The notes under the pieces are model-generated. The model worked only from the letters and a program-made list of their open reading frames with translations, did no database searches and was not told the DNA's origin. A stretch of 64,000 nt of DNA from Talpa occidentalis (lineage: Eukaryota > Chordata > Mammalia > Eulipotyphla > Talpidae), in assembly GCF_014898055.3 (NCBI RefSeq), contig NW_023601212.1, forward strand, positions 41,590,329 through 41,654,328. Reading direction: 5' to 3'. Each line of letters starts with the position of its first letter. The stretch's first letter is position 1. The position numbers and the translations under genes are program-made. This document shows, in pieces, positions 1 to 36,017 of this stretch.

Positions 1-279
1 TTTTTTTTTTTTTTTAAAGATTTATTTATTTTTTTATATAAGAGCTGGGGTACAGGCCAGAGGTGCAGGAGAGTGAGAGGATTCATCAGAGATAGAGCAC
101 GGAGCATAACAAGCAGACGGACTGAAATACACTGCTGAGGAGAGCAGTGGGCGTGACAGGAGAGGTCTGCCGCGCCATGTGGATATCTCCCTGGCCAGCC
201 AGGAATCGAACCTGCACTGCAGAGGCTGCGGACAGCTTCACAGCACTGTGCTCAACCCGCTGTGCCACTGGGGAGGCCC
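1..279 (-). mobile_element. tRNA-derived SINE, copy 1
   Basis: Antisense copy: T-rich tail at left (1-15), then the family body with the marker CACTGCTGAGGAGAGCAGTG, ending in the complement of GGGCCTCCC. It is cut by the window edge only in its tail. Confidence 0.9.
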
Positions 280-1605
280 AAGAATGACCTTCTAAAGAAT
301 GACCCAGAATACTTCTAATTATATGACAATTTATATTTATCATTCATTCATTTTCCAATCCACTGACCCCAGCTCAGGGTCTGGTATGGCTGGAGCCTAT
401 TCTGGCAGCTCAGGGTGCAGGGTTGGACCCACTCTGACAGGACATGTATTGCACATTCATGCCCAACTCACCCCAGTAAGTCTCTCGAGCACAGCTTTTG
501 AGATGTAGGGAGAAACTAAATCCTGTGGAGAAAACACACAGACTTGGGGAGAAAGTGCAAGCTCCACACAGGCAGCGACCCCAACTGGGAACTGATTGTT
601 TTTCTCCCGCAAATATTATAACAAAATAATGTTAAGCCAAACAAGCTTATCTGAGGACCTGCTATATTCTGGTTGGTGAATGGGAGTCTGTATATTGAAG
701 AATGATGGTGTTGAGCTAATTCTCTTGTATAGTTGCTAGAGTTTAGGTGCAACTGGTGCCTTTTTCATGGAACGCCTTCTTTTCTTGAAAGAATGGCAGA
801 CAGACGGTGGCAATTCAGATTAGGCTATTTGGCAGATATTTTCTCAGAAATGAAGGAAGTGAACTCATCACTTGAGGACAACTGGCATTTTTTGGCCAGT
901 GATAAAATGTGAGCATTAAGCAAAACTTAGACATTTAGGAAACTTTCATTCACCGCCACGGACCTCACAACTTTTCAATGTTTAAAGACTTTTCTGATGA
1001 GGTCAGGTGATAATAACAAATATAAATTGTAAAATATTGCACAATGAAATTGTAGTAACTCAGTAGTACATTAATGTTTTCCAGAAGACCAATGCATAAT
1101 GTTATAAAATCATGCAGAGATAAAGACCAATTAAATTTTAAGACAGACCAGTGGGTCTTAATGTAATAGAGTGAGAAGAGTTCATCACTGCAGTGTCACA
1201 TTTTTGTAGCTAACTTTAATACACAAACTCTTGTGGAGTTTGGTATAGTGACAAAATGGAATGTCCCTAAATAACTGAAAAGGCTATACCAGTCCTTCCT
1301 TTTCCAACTGGGTATCTGTGTGAGGCTGGATTTTCCCTCATATTCTTTTAACCAAAACAGCATTTTGCAACAAATTGATTGTGGAAACCTAAGTGAGAAT
1401 CCAGCTGTCTTTTATTAAGCCAGAGCTTTACAAAAATGTAAAACAATGCCATTCTTTTTATTATTTTGGTTTAAATAAAATAGATTATTAATGTAGACAT
1501 GTAATAGATTAACTAATTTAAATGTTTAATATTAGAAAGTCTCTGTTTGAAGTTACAATCTTTATCTTAATAAACAACAGCTCTTTAGGTTCCTTATTAT
1601 TTCTT
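280..1605. other. Intergenic stretch without recognised gene
   Basis: AT-rich DNA. I see no gene, no clear splice-linked coding segment and no repeat that I can name with confidence. Confidence 0.5.
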
Positions 1606-2185
1606 TTAAAAGAAATTTATTTAAAGCAGTTTTGGGTTCACAACAAAATTGAGAGAAAAGTACAAAGATTTCCCATATACCCCTCTACTCTCCATAAAAT
1701 GATGCCTCCTCCATCATTAATATCTCCCATTTGATACATATGTCACAATTGATGAAGCTGCATTGACAAATTATTATCCTCCAAAGTTCATAGTTTATAT
1801 TACAGTTCACTCTTGGTGCGGTGCATGGGTTTGGACAAATTTATGACACATAGCCATCATTACAGTATTATACAGAGTAATTTCACTACCCTGAATATCT
1901 TCTGCACTCTGCCTAGCCATGCCTCATCCCCATCCTCATTAATTTTGAAGAGGGTAAATGGGATTCCAAGACCAAAAACTTTGAAATCCTCTGGATGGAT
2001 GTATCTTCCCCGTGGTGATGTGTATGCTCTGTGGAGAGCAAGTCTCAGTCACAGGTCTCTTGCATTGCCCTGTTCGTCTCTTCCCGTACCAACACCACAC
2101 CATTTTTCTACTACCACACAGTAGCATCTTGGTAAGGTAACCCACTTTGTTCTTTCTTCTTTTTTCAAAGATTTCAAAGATTTTC
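1606..2185 (-). mobile_element. L1 3'-end fragment (antisense)
   Basis: It matches the general pattern of mammalian L1 3' UTRs on the reverse strand: GCAGTTTTGGGTTCACAACA, TTTCCCATATACCCC, CAATTGATGAAGC, then TTCACTCTTGGTG and GGGTTTGGACAAAT. No intact reading frame. A SINE is inserted next to its end. Confidence 0.75.
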
Positions 2186-2189
2186 AAAA

Positions 2190-2454
2190 ATTTCTTTTTT
2201 TGAAGATTTATTTAGGCATACAAGAACTGGGGTACAGGCCAGAGGTGCGGGGGGTGAGAGGATTCACCAGAGACAGAGTGGGGAACAGAACAGGCAGAGC
2301 TGCTGAAATACACTGCTGAGGGGAGCAGTGGGTAAGGCAGGACATGGCTGCGCCATGTGGGTTGCTCCCTGGCTGGGGATCGAACTCATGCTTCAGTGGC
2401 TGCCGATAGCTTCATAGCGCTGGGACTTACCCCTTTGTACCACCAGGGAGGCTC
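2190..2454 (-). mobile_element. tRNA-derived SINE, copy 2
   Basis: Antisense, with tail TTTTTTTGAAGATTTATTTA at the left and the complement of the tRNA-like head (ACCACCAGGGAGGCTC) at the right. Confidence 0.9.
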
Positions 2455-2939
2455 TGATATTTGTGATATTTGAAAGGGTAAAGGAGGAGAAGAGTAAAAC
2501 TGTGGATGTTTAAGGAATGGGGTACTACACTTAGCCTTGTCCCCCAAGCCTTCCCAAGAGTTCACGTGTGATAGGAGGCTTTCTGAAGCCTCCTGGAAGG
2601 TAGAGTTCCTCCTTCTTGCCCCCTATTTTCCATCCTTTGGAAATATGAAAAGAGAAGAAGTTGATACCTCAAATCCTCCATTGCTTTGCATAAAGACCTT
2701 TTCTCTGGCTTGAGTCACATGGGCCTACTCTGGACAGTCCCAATACTGGCTATGAAAGGGACCCTCAGGGCTGGCATAGTTAGTGGGCATCTCTTCTGAT
2801 ACAGGAGGCCAACTGTCAGCCTCTATTGCGTTAAGAGTGGGGTTGGTGGCAGTCATAGGGAGTGGGCAACTGCAGCTGATTTACACAGTCCTAGAAGTAC
2901 CCCCTGGGATCTGAGGACCATGGTGGAGGCCTGGGCCAG

Positions 2940-3240
2940 CTCCACTTAACAGCTGAATGAATATTCTCTAACCTTTTTGGTCTTCAGCTTCTGCAATTGT
3001 AAAATGGAGCTAAGTAATACCTGTCCCACTGGGTTGTTGAACAGATTAATTTGGACAGCTCATGTAAAGCATATATAGGGTGTGGGCATTTTAAACTGCT
3101 TAGTAGGCTTATTTGAATAAGTGAGCCCATCACTCTAGTTTAGTTTCCTTATCTGATAAATATGCATGATAACATATACCTTGTGATGATTAAATCAGAT
3201 GAAATGTAGGAATGAGCTTTGAAGTGGTACATCTCAGTAC
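2940..3240 (+). repeat. MIR-type relic
   Basis: Shows the MIR core order: ...TTCTGCAATTGTAAAATGGAG, CTGGGTTGTTGAACAGATTAA, then a second similar piece with CCTTATCTGATAAATATGC and TGTGATGATTAAAT. Strongly diverged. Confidence 0.55.
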
Positions 3241-3509
3241 AAATATTGTAACTGGACTTGTGCAAATGGTCACCCCAAGTATGTACAGGGGCCACTATCT
3301 ACCCTCCAAGGGTTGCAGGTTGTCAGGTATCACAGATTTAGACTGTATATACAGAGTGGAGCAGATGTGTACCATTGTAGGAGGGTAAAGGACACAGAGG
3401 CAGAAGAACTGGCCCTGTTGCTGAATCTCATTTTTTGCTGGGACTTGATTTTAAAATCTATCATGAGGTCAAAATCATACACAGCATGTATAGCTTAATG
3501 ACAAGGATA

Positions 3510-3645
3510 TATTGAGAAAGGTGTCATTGGACAAGTTTGTTGTGCAAACATCATAGAGCTTAATTACACAAACCTAAATCACCTACTACACACCTAGACT
3601 AGATGATAGCAGCCTGTGGGGACCACAGTGTATATGTGGTCTGTT
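3510..3645 (+). mobile_element. DNA-transposon relic, family shared with 38091-38275
   Basis: Contains TTGTGCAAACATCATAGAGC, then TTACACAAACCTA and TACTACACACCTAGACTA. Its far end (GACCACAGTGTATATGTGGT) suggests internal deletion. Pattern typical of ancient MER-class cut-and-paste elements; subfamily not assigned. Confidence 0.55.
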
Positions 3646-3654
3646 TGCGACTGT

Positions 3655-3885
3655 ATACGGCTCTTCTTCAACTTAGGATGGAGTCATGTCTCAGTAAACC
3701 CAGAGTAATTTGAAAATAGGGCAACTAACCTACCGCATAGCATATCTTAGCCTAGTCTACCTTAAAGGTTCTCAGAACTCATTAGTCTTTAGTTGGGCAA
3801 AATCATCTAACACAGCCTATTTTATACTAGAGTGTTGAATAGCTCATATAATTTACTGAACGCTGTACTGAGAGTGAAAAGCTGC
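3655..3885 (-). mobile_element. Second MER-type DNA-transposon relic
   Basis: Contains TTCAACTTAGGATGGAGTCA, ACCTACCGCATAGC, GCCTAGTCTACCTTAAA and AGTTGGGCAAAATCATCTAA, an order I recall from a widespread Tigger-like MER element. Orientation is tentative. Confidence 0.5.
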
Positions 3886-4661
3886 TGTCTGGGGTCTCAC
3901 ATGAATATGCATAGCTGGAAGCACACTGGGCCTGAAGGTTTGAAGCACTAAACTAAAATTAATTACTGAATGATGGGGATGCTAAAGCTATCGGTCATCA
4001 ATTTCTCTCTCTTCCCTGGGGCTTAAGAATAGCTGGTCAAAGACATTGTACTGTGGTTGTTAACTCTTGTGGTCATAGGGCTGCGTGGGGCTGTGCTTGC
4101 TGCCTCTGCCTGGAATCACCAGGAGAGGCGGTGTGGCATTTCAAGTCCAGGGAAGGAGAAGGAGTCCATGTTTGAAGTATGGTTTTTCCTGAATGCATAC
4201 TGCTTCCATATCATTGTAAAGATGAAAAATTGTAAGACAGAGGGCCATCTGGAATTAAATTTAACAACCTTTAGCCCTCTAAACTTGCTCACAGAGCATT
4301 CCTCGGTTAGCCCAATAGTCAATTTCTCCTCCAGCGCAGGAAGATTGCCTCCTCTTGGTCTGGACACCAGCTAAAATGTTGAACTTAGGTTCCAGAGTTA
4401 TGCTGAATTACAGTCTTAGTGTCACACAGAAAGAGATCACCTGAGGGAGTGACCGATTCACAACTCCCATGATTTTGAATTATCATCTTAGGTTCACTCT
4501 TGGCGAACTTGTCACTCAGCTTCCTGTCCTTTAGTAATTATTTACTATTCACCTACTGTGTGCCACAAACCATGCTAGGTGCTGGGGGACTGCAGTGAAA
4601 AAACATTCTGTATCTCCTTATAGTGGGTGAGGCAGATAGTCAGCAAGAAGAAATTTTGTTA

Positions 4662-4938
4662 GGGCCTCCCCTGGTGGTGCAGGCAGTTGAGCGCAGCGCT
4701 GTGAAGCTGTAGGCAGCCTCTGCAGCGCCAGTTCGATCCCTGCCTGCTGGCGAGGGTCCCACATAGCGCGGCAGAACTCTCCTGTCACGCCCGCTGCTCC
4801 CCTCAGCAGTGTATTTCAGTCAATCTGCCTGTTCTGTTCCCCGCTCTGTGTCTGGTGAATCCTCTCACCCTCCTGCGCATCTGGTCTGTACCCTGGTTCT
4901 TGTATAAATAAATAAATAAATCTTAAAAAAAAAAAAAA
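4662..4938 (+). mobile_element. tRNA-derived SINE, copy 3
   Basis: Full-length sense copy from GGGCCTCCCCTGGTGGTGCA to AAATCTTAAAA. The tRNA B box GTTCGATCCC is visible at 4732. Flanked by a target duplication AGAAGAAA(T/C)TTTGTTAGG, with one mismatch. Confidence 0.95.
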
Positions 4939-4954
4939 GAAGAAACTTTGTTAG

Positions 4955-5474
4955 GTGGGAGTAAAGAAAGTAAGAAGGGGCTAGGGAGTTCAGGAGTGGC
5001 CACCTGCATTTAAGATGGAGTCGTGTGGGAGAGACCTGCAGGGAATCTCTGATTTTCATAAGCCCTCCGGGTGAATAGGTGAACCTTGTGGAACAGCCAG
5101 TGCAGAGGCCCTGTGGCTGGCAGAAGGGTACCTGCATATTGGTGGCTAGTGAGGAACCCAGTGTGGCTAGCGTGGAGGGAAAGAGGGGAGCCATGGGGAT
5201 AAGGTCCGATGCCATAGGATCTTGTAGGCTGTTGTGTTGACCTTGGCTTTTTGTGTCTGGATGAGACAGGAAGCCATTAGAGAGTTTTGAGTAGAGTAGG
5301 TAAGATCACTCTGGTTTCTCCCATGAGAAAAACCTGAAGGGGGATCTGGGAATTCCTGGGGTACTGTTACATAGTCCTGGTGACAGTGCTGACTTGAACC
5401 AGGTTGGTAAGACCTGGTCAATTCTAGATGCAGTATTTTGAAGTGAAACCCACCATTGTATTTACTATTGGTTT
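4955..5474 (+). repeat. Ancient dispersed repeat, broken by SINE copies 3 and 4
   Basis: Motif order GGAACAGCCAGTGCAGAGGC, then CTGTGGCTGG, GTAGGCTGTTGTG, AAGCCATTAGAGAGTTTTGA, GATCACTCTGG. The same order of motifs appears elsewhere in the window (42770-43000, 53390-54160). It resumes at about 5765-6110 with AAAACCATGAGCTGGGACAA. Class not assigned. Confidence 0.5.
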
Positions 5475-5487
5475 GATGTGGGGTATT

Positions 5488-5748
5488 TATTGATTGATTG
5501 ATTGATTCATACAAGAACTGGGGTACAGGCCAGAGGTGTGGATGGTGAGAGGATTCACCAGAGACAGAGTGGGGAGAAGAACAGGCAGACTGACTGAAAT
5601 ACACTGCTGAGGGGAGCAGCGTGCGAGATAGGAGAGGTCTGCTGCGCCATGTGGGTTGCTCCTAGGCCGGGGATCGAACTCATGCTGCAGTGGCTGTGGA
5701 TTGCTTCATAGGTTGCGTCTTAACCCCTTGCACCACCAAGAAGGCCCA
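5488..5748 (-). mobile_element. tRNA-derived SINE, copy 4
   Basis: Antisense, with a TTGA-repeat tail. Flanked by the perfect target duplication GATGTGGGGTATT at 5474-5486 and 5749-5761. Confidence 0.95.
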
Positions 5749-6285
5749 GATGTGGGGTATTAAATAAAGATGGAGTTTCAGGGCAGCTAAGGCTTTGAGT
5801 CTTGAGATGACCTTGCCATTAATTCAGGTGAGGAAACTGTAGGAGGAGCTGGGAGGACAGGTCAGGAAGTGGGTTTTAGGATAGGTTAAGCTTGAGATCT
5901 CATGCAGGGGAGCTATAGGGGGCAGATCTACAGAGGTATATAAATCTACAGCTCCATGTTGGCGAGTCATCAATGTATGGATAGTATTTAAAACCATGAG
6001 CTGGGACAAATCTTCCAGTGAGTGAGTGCAGGCAGAGAAAGGGTGGAAGGCTATCTCTGGGCTCATCAAACTTGAGAGTCTGATGAGAAGGAAGCAGCCA
6101 CACTGAAAGTAAAGGCTGAGGAGGCTGGAGGAGACTCTAGGGTGTGGCCTGTGAATGTAGGCGTGGAAGGCAGACGGGTTTGAAGAACAGTCGTTTTTCT
6201 TGGAGCACTGGCAGTTATATTTGAAAACATAAACTACACAATATAATCCCATGATGTTGTCAGGTTAAAAAATGCACCATTCCAG

Positions 6286-6572
6286 GGCCTCCCCAGTGGC
6301 GCAGCGGTTGAGCGCTGGGTTGTGAAGCTGCCCGTGGCCTCTGCGGCGCCGGTTCGATCCCCGGCTGCTCCCCGGCCACTGGAAGAGAATCCCACATGGC
6401 GCGCAGACCTCTCCTGCCACCCGCTGCTCCCCTCAGCAGTGTGCTTCGGTCCTTCTGCCTGCTCTGCTCCCTGCTCTGGCTCTGGTGAATTCTCTCACCC
6501 TCCCACGCTTCTGACTATACCCAGTGCTTGTGTGCATATATGTATAAATCAATCAATCGATAAATCTTTTAA
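6286..6572 (+). mobile_element. tRNA-derived SINE, copy 5 (second subfamily)
   Basis: Sense copy with a GC-richer head (CCAGTGGCGCAGCGGTTGAGCGC) and the tail variant CTTCTGACTATACCCAGTGC. Long perfect target duplication AAAAAATGCACCATTCCAG on both sides, so probably a young insertion. Confidence 0.95.
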
Positions 6573-6839
6573 AAAAAATGCACCATTCCAGCAGCACGTG
6601 GCAGTGTAAGAAAGGCAGTTGGAATCAGAGGGGCACGGTGTAAAATTCCAGTGCTCTGCTCGAACCCAGCCTTCAGAGTTTGACAGAGAAAGGATTTTCA
6701 GACCTGGCCAGAGGGATTTAGTTGTGCATCCAGGCGCTGTAAGCCTCAGTTTTCCTGTCTGTAATAGGAGCTCTGATAACCTCCATCCTAGAGGGATTAT
6801 GAGAACACAGAGAAAAATGACTCACACCACTCTTGTCAG

Positions 6840-9800
6840 TCCAAGAAATCTTAATTTCTTTATTGATTTTTGACTCAACAATTTTTTTAAACTTTTTGTT
6901 TTTTTCTGAAACGTTCTTGTTGTTATGAGCCTTTTGTTTTGTTCTCGTTAAATGCACTCGACCCAAAATTGGTTTGGCATATCGAAAAAGAGACCAAGGA
7001 GGAACTGGGGGTGTGAGGTGTGGGAGGAGGCCTGAATGGACAGAGAAATTGAGGGCAAGAGAAGAGGTACACGGAGACGGAGAGAAAGACACGGAAAGAA
7101 GTGGAGACAGAGAAAGGCAAGGCAAGGGAAACTAAAAGAAAAAAACAAAACAGAAAACCCAGAGAAAAAGAACACAAAAGCAAATGAATTCAGGAGCTCA
7201 AGGAAGGGGGTAGGAGAGGAAACCAAGACCCTTCCTTTTCTATACTGTCCCCGCTGGGGTGGGAGAGTCAAGGCACCAGGTCTGGTTGGGGTGGGGGACA
7301 CCTGGGCTCCAGGGGTGGCTCGCACTGGATTGCAGTGGTGTCCAGCCCTACCAGGGGCTCCTGCCACCAACTCTTGAGGTCTTGGAATCCACCTTGGTGA
7401 TTCAGGCTGGAATGGAAACCAAGGGACCTCTTGCACACTCTCTCCCCTCGATTGTCAAGTCTGGAGAGATAAAAGGACTGGGCTGAGGAGAGGAAGTGGG
7501 ATGTTTCCAGTCTCCTGGCAACTCCCTTCCTCCCATCTGGCATTTCCAGCCCTTCTGGCTGGTGTCAGAGGGAGCCTTGATCTAGCTGGGCTGATACCCG
7601 GGCAGGGGCAGGGCCGGCCCCTCCATTTATGCTCTCCTGCAGCTCCTCTTAGGTCTCTGTCACCCCTCCCAATGGAGGCCCCTGGCCCAGGAAAGCCAAG
7701 GAGCTGTCTCCCCTCCTCTCAGAGCCAAGACTGTTCCCATTTTTACTTCTCCCTTCTAGACCTCACTCATGGTTTTCTGAAGAAAGGTTAAGCCTTCCTA
7801 CCATATAGAGCCCAACCCTTACCTTCTCCCACCTGCGCCCCTACACTGGACAAACCTAGATCTTTGGTCTGACCCCTTCTCCCCTGATAGGGACAAGCCA
7901 GCCCCAGCTCCCCTTAAGGGTGGGGTTTTCTAGCAGCAAAAAGGGTCCCTCCAGTCACCTACCTGTTCCTTTCCCCCAGTTCCTCCCTAGAGCCCCTCCC
8001 CCTTAACCCAAAGAAGTTCATGGCAGCAGCAGGCTGAGACCCGAAGATGTTTTAAAACTCATGGCACTTGTGAGAAAACAGGGAGGGGCAAAAGAGACAG
8101 GGAGGGGTCAGAGCAGAGGTGAAGGGTCACCCCTAGGGAAATGGTAATGATGGGGCTTGGTTAATGTGGCAATAGGACTATACTAGCCCCCAGAGTTTGG
8201 AGGGGGGTGGGAAGACCAAGGTGGTAGGCTGGAAGAGGAGGGTTCAGGAGAGGTACTAAGAGACGTCCCAAGCCTGAAACTTTTAGGGCCTATGAGTTTG
8301 GGGTCGAGCCCCCAGAACAAGGATGTCCTGAATGCAGACCCTGGCAGCCGGCAGGTGAAGGGCAGGAAAGCTGATTTCTCATCTGCACTGCCCTCCAGAG
8401 AGAAAAGACAACCTTGCCCCTCTCAGCCCTCCCTCCTCAGTCACCACCATCACACCCTGCTGACCTCAGTGCCCCAGTGCTTTCCTACTTTCCTTCTCCC
8501 ATCAACCTCTCTTAGGTGGGAAATCAGCCCCTTCTCCCCCTGCCCAGAGTCCCAGAAGCAACGCACAGGAAGCAGGAACTCAGAGGGATAGCACAGCCAT
8601 CTTGGCAAAAGCATCTTTGGGTGTGAGGGCGCCTCCCTGGGACCAGTGGGGAGGAGGAAGGAATCAGGCCCAGGCAGTCCTGGGGCAGGCAGTGAGGTAC
8701 ACGCCCCAGGAGGGCTGAGGATGGGGGGCAGGCGGGGCGGGTGGGAAGGAGGCCACAGAAACTGTGCCGGGAAGGAAACGGGTTCTTTGTTTCGCTGTTG
8801 CGTCTAGATTTTTTCTGTCTCTGGATTGTAAAAAGCTGCTCTGGCGGCCTGCCCACCCCGGCTGGGGATGCACATGTACACAGAGAAGTCCTGGCTGCCA
8901 GGGCCCAGCGACGCTGCTTTGCTCCGGAGAAAGTCCGGGCTGGCCAGGCCGCAGGCTCCCGGTGGCTTCAAGTGATGAGATTTTTTTTGTCTTTTTTTTC
9001 TTTTCCATTTTGTTGAAATATTTACAGCAATGGGGGAGGAGGAGAGAAAGGGATAAGAGGGCCCCCTAGGGAAAGATCCCAGCCCAGGACCCACTCCCCA
9101 GGGAGATCCAGACCCAAAATCTGCTCCCCAGATAGCCGAGCCCACAGGACCGGGCACTGCCCAAATATGGCCACCCCTGTGGGCTGGGGACCCTTTGGGG
9201 AGTTGTGCTTCATCAGGAGTCACCCCAAGGGAGGGGGTCATTGGGTGCACTGAGGGCTGAGGGGAGGCTTGCTAGGGAGGCAGGGACCAAGAGCAGAGGG
9301 AAGGAGCTTCAAGAAAGTTCCATTTTAAATCACCAGCCACATCACCCATTCCTCTGGCCCTGGGGTTTTCTCCCAGGCCAAGGCCCTAGTTTCCAAGGAG
9401 CAGGGAACTGCAGCGCAGGAGCAACCTGTAGACTGTCCTTCTGCCCCCTTTGCTCCCTCCTGCAGCTGTAGCATTTCTGGCTGTAGAAAGAGGAACAGCT
9501 GATTGGTTCTCTCCAGCAGGGCCCTTGGCCCAGGGAAACTCAAGCCCTTGTTTCCCTCATTTCAGGGGGGCCATGAAGAGCGGGGACTGAAGGAAGTCAA
9601 AAGTGAGCCACACAATTCCAATTTCTCCTTCTTCACCTTCCCAGGCCCTCTGGGCCCCTCCTCACAGTACTTCCCCCAAATAGAGCTGGTGCAGCTGATG
9701 GGAAACCCTGTCTGTGAACCCTGCACCTCAGACCCCTGAGGCAGAGCCTGAAGGACCTGGAGGGCCCAGGGCTGAGGGGTGCCTGGAGAGAGTGGCCCAT

Positions 9801-9896
9801 CAGTCACTGCCTCCATCAGTCTCCACCTCCCAACCAGAGCCCCACCCAGGGTCCCCTCCCTGGCCCGGGTCCCCAGCCCCTGGTCCTTGAGGTCCC
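6840..9896 (-). other. ADGRL1: ADGRL1 3' UTR
   Basis: About 3.05 kb between the stop and the only AATAAA on the sense strand. No SINE or LINE was recognised inside it. On the transcript the last 300 nt (about 6930-7230) are pyrimidine-rich. A U-rich and AU-rich patch lies at 8975-9030. Extent is inferred from the poly(A) signal. Confidence 0.75.
6859..6864 (-). terminator. ADGRL1: Poly(A) signal AATAAA of ADGRL1
   Basis: AATAAA on the minus strand in the context TCAATAAAGAAATT. Some 15-45 nt further on the transcript is a G/U- and U-rich stretch (GTGGTGTGAGTCATTTTTCT), as expected of a downstream element. Cleavage is expected near 6835-6848. Confidence 0.75.
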
Positions 9897-34223
<24,327 letters not shown>

Positions 34224-35479
34224 GGTGGCAGCTGGGGGTGTTCACGGGGCTCTCAGTGGCCTGTGCAGGGGGTCTTGCCCCGCATCACCAGGTGGGCACC
34301 ACGGCCTGACCCACCAGCCTGGGGAGAACAGGGTCAGTGAAAACAGTGCAGGGGCCGACCCCCTAGGGCCCAGGAGGAGGAGCATTTGGGCTGGTCCCCT
34401 CTCTTCCTTCAGGCTGCAGACTGAGAGGGGCCCACGCCCAGCATTTCCCTCTCCAGTTGTCTGTGGCAGGAGCCAACCCTTGGGCAAGAAGATGACCCCA
34501 AGGCCTCTGGCACACACTGTACACCCCTCAGTACCACCCCAGCAGAAAGACCCACCCATTTGGGCACGCAGACCAAAGAGAACCTCCTAGAAGCACCCTC
34601 TATGGTCTCAAAGTCCCCATTAGGTGGCAGGGACAGCTCAGCAGGATATCAAGGCTACAGGGACCCTCTGTCACAGGGGAGAAGGGTGCTCTAGATGCCT
34701 CTTTGCCATCCCCAAATCCCAATCTTTGCCCATTTGTGCCCATCAAGGAGGAGGCTAGGGCATGAATGGTGTCCCGGGTGGTGGACCCAGGCATCCTGGC
34801 TTGCAACCTCCAGGGCTTGGGCAGGAATCCAGGCCCCACCCCCGGCCCCCTGCTTCCTGTCTCTCCCGCTCTGGTAGCTAATTAGAATCCAGCAGGCTGG
34901 CGCCACAGCTCAGGGACCAGGGACAACTGAGTCCCCTCTTTCCCCTCTGGAGGACCCTGGGGTAAGCTGGAGACAGGCAGGCGGAGTGAGAGGGGGTTGC
35001 TACCCCCTGGAGGCCATGGGAAGATGGAGTAATGTGTACCCCCTCCCCTCCCGCAATCCTCCCTACCCCTGCCTGCCTGTCCCGGAACACAGAGGTTCCT
35101 CTGGTACGCTGACTGTGGCACAGCACAGCTCTGACCCATTTCCTCCTCCTCACAGATGCTCCTTCTCCCTTCTTGCTGCCTCAGTCTCCCCTGGATACTC
35201 CAGAGGTTGCAAGCCTAGATCTCCACTCTTGGTCCTTTACTGTATCTAAACCCAGGTTCTCCAAGGTGCTGGCTGGAGGCACTAGCCTGGTTAGGAACTT
35301 TCTAGAAATGTACATTCTCTGTGACAGGCCACACCCTATGTTTTAACTGCTCTCCAGTACGTGAATTCCCTCCTGCTGTCCCTCAGTCTATCCCATGGTC
35401 TCAGCACCAATGACTAATCAATAATTCCCAAATCCCTTGTATCTAGCCTACAATCTCTCATCAGAGCACTGATGACTGT

Positions 35480-35666
35480 CACCTCAAATGCTACCTTAAG
35501 GACCTGGGTGATTGAGCCCTCTGACCCTGTACATGCTCTGGCCTCCTGCTACTGCTCAACCACACTAGGTTCTGCAGCAGGGCCTTTGCACTTTCCTCAG
35601 CCAGACCTTCTGCCCCCATTATTCCCATGGCCACTCCCTGCATTCCTTTAGGCCCTTGTTCAATGG
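35480..35666 (-). repeat. L2/MIR-age relic
   Basis: GCAGGGCCTTTGCACTTTCC, then CCATGGCCACTCCCTGC: the reverse strand of the ancient dispersed repeat also seen at 42770 and 53700. Confidence 0.5.
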
Positions 35667-36017
35667 AAGCACAGTTGATCCTTGAACATCACATGGGTGG
35701 GGTGTGGTGGTGGTAGCGGTGTTTACAAGTGCCCACCCATTAACCCCCAAGTCAGAAATCCAAGTATGACTTTGATTCCCCAAAAACGTTGCTACCAACA
35801 GCTTGCTGTTGACCAGAAGCCTTACCGATAACATTTACAGTGAATGAACGTATATTTTGCATGTCGTGTAATATATACCGTATTCTTACAATAAAGTTGG
35901 AGAAAAGAAAATGCTAATGAGAAAGTCACAGGAGAAAATACATTTATGTATTGATTTTTAAAAATCTGCATAAAAGTGTCCCTGTACAGTTCAGACCAAT
36001 GTTGTTCAAGGGTCAAC
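35667..36017 (-). mobile_element. MER2-like Tigger DNA transposon
   Basis: About 350 bp with inverted ends: GTTGATCCTTGAACATCACA at left, and its complement GTTGTTCAAGGGTCAAC at right. Inside are TGTTGACCAGAAGCCTTACC and TATTCTTACAATAAAGTTGG, typical of the family. No transposase frame. Confidence 0.8.

Noticed and set aside
4662..4760. tRNA-like head with A and B boxes as a tRNA gene
   Set aside because: It is the head of a SINE: body, A-rich tail and target duplication follow, and ten similar copies exist.
9760..9896. A gene 3' of ADGRL1 within the left flank (such as ASF1B, a neighbour in human)
   Set aside because: No coding segment resembling any neighbour was found in 1-9896; the left flank is 3' UTR plus repeats.
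34224..34260. Acceptor CCCTGCACAG at 34261 as the start of exon 2
   Set aside because: Usable, but the pyrimidine tract is poorer than that of TGTTCTCCCCAG at 34319; kept only as an alternative.
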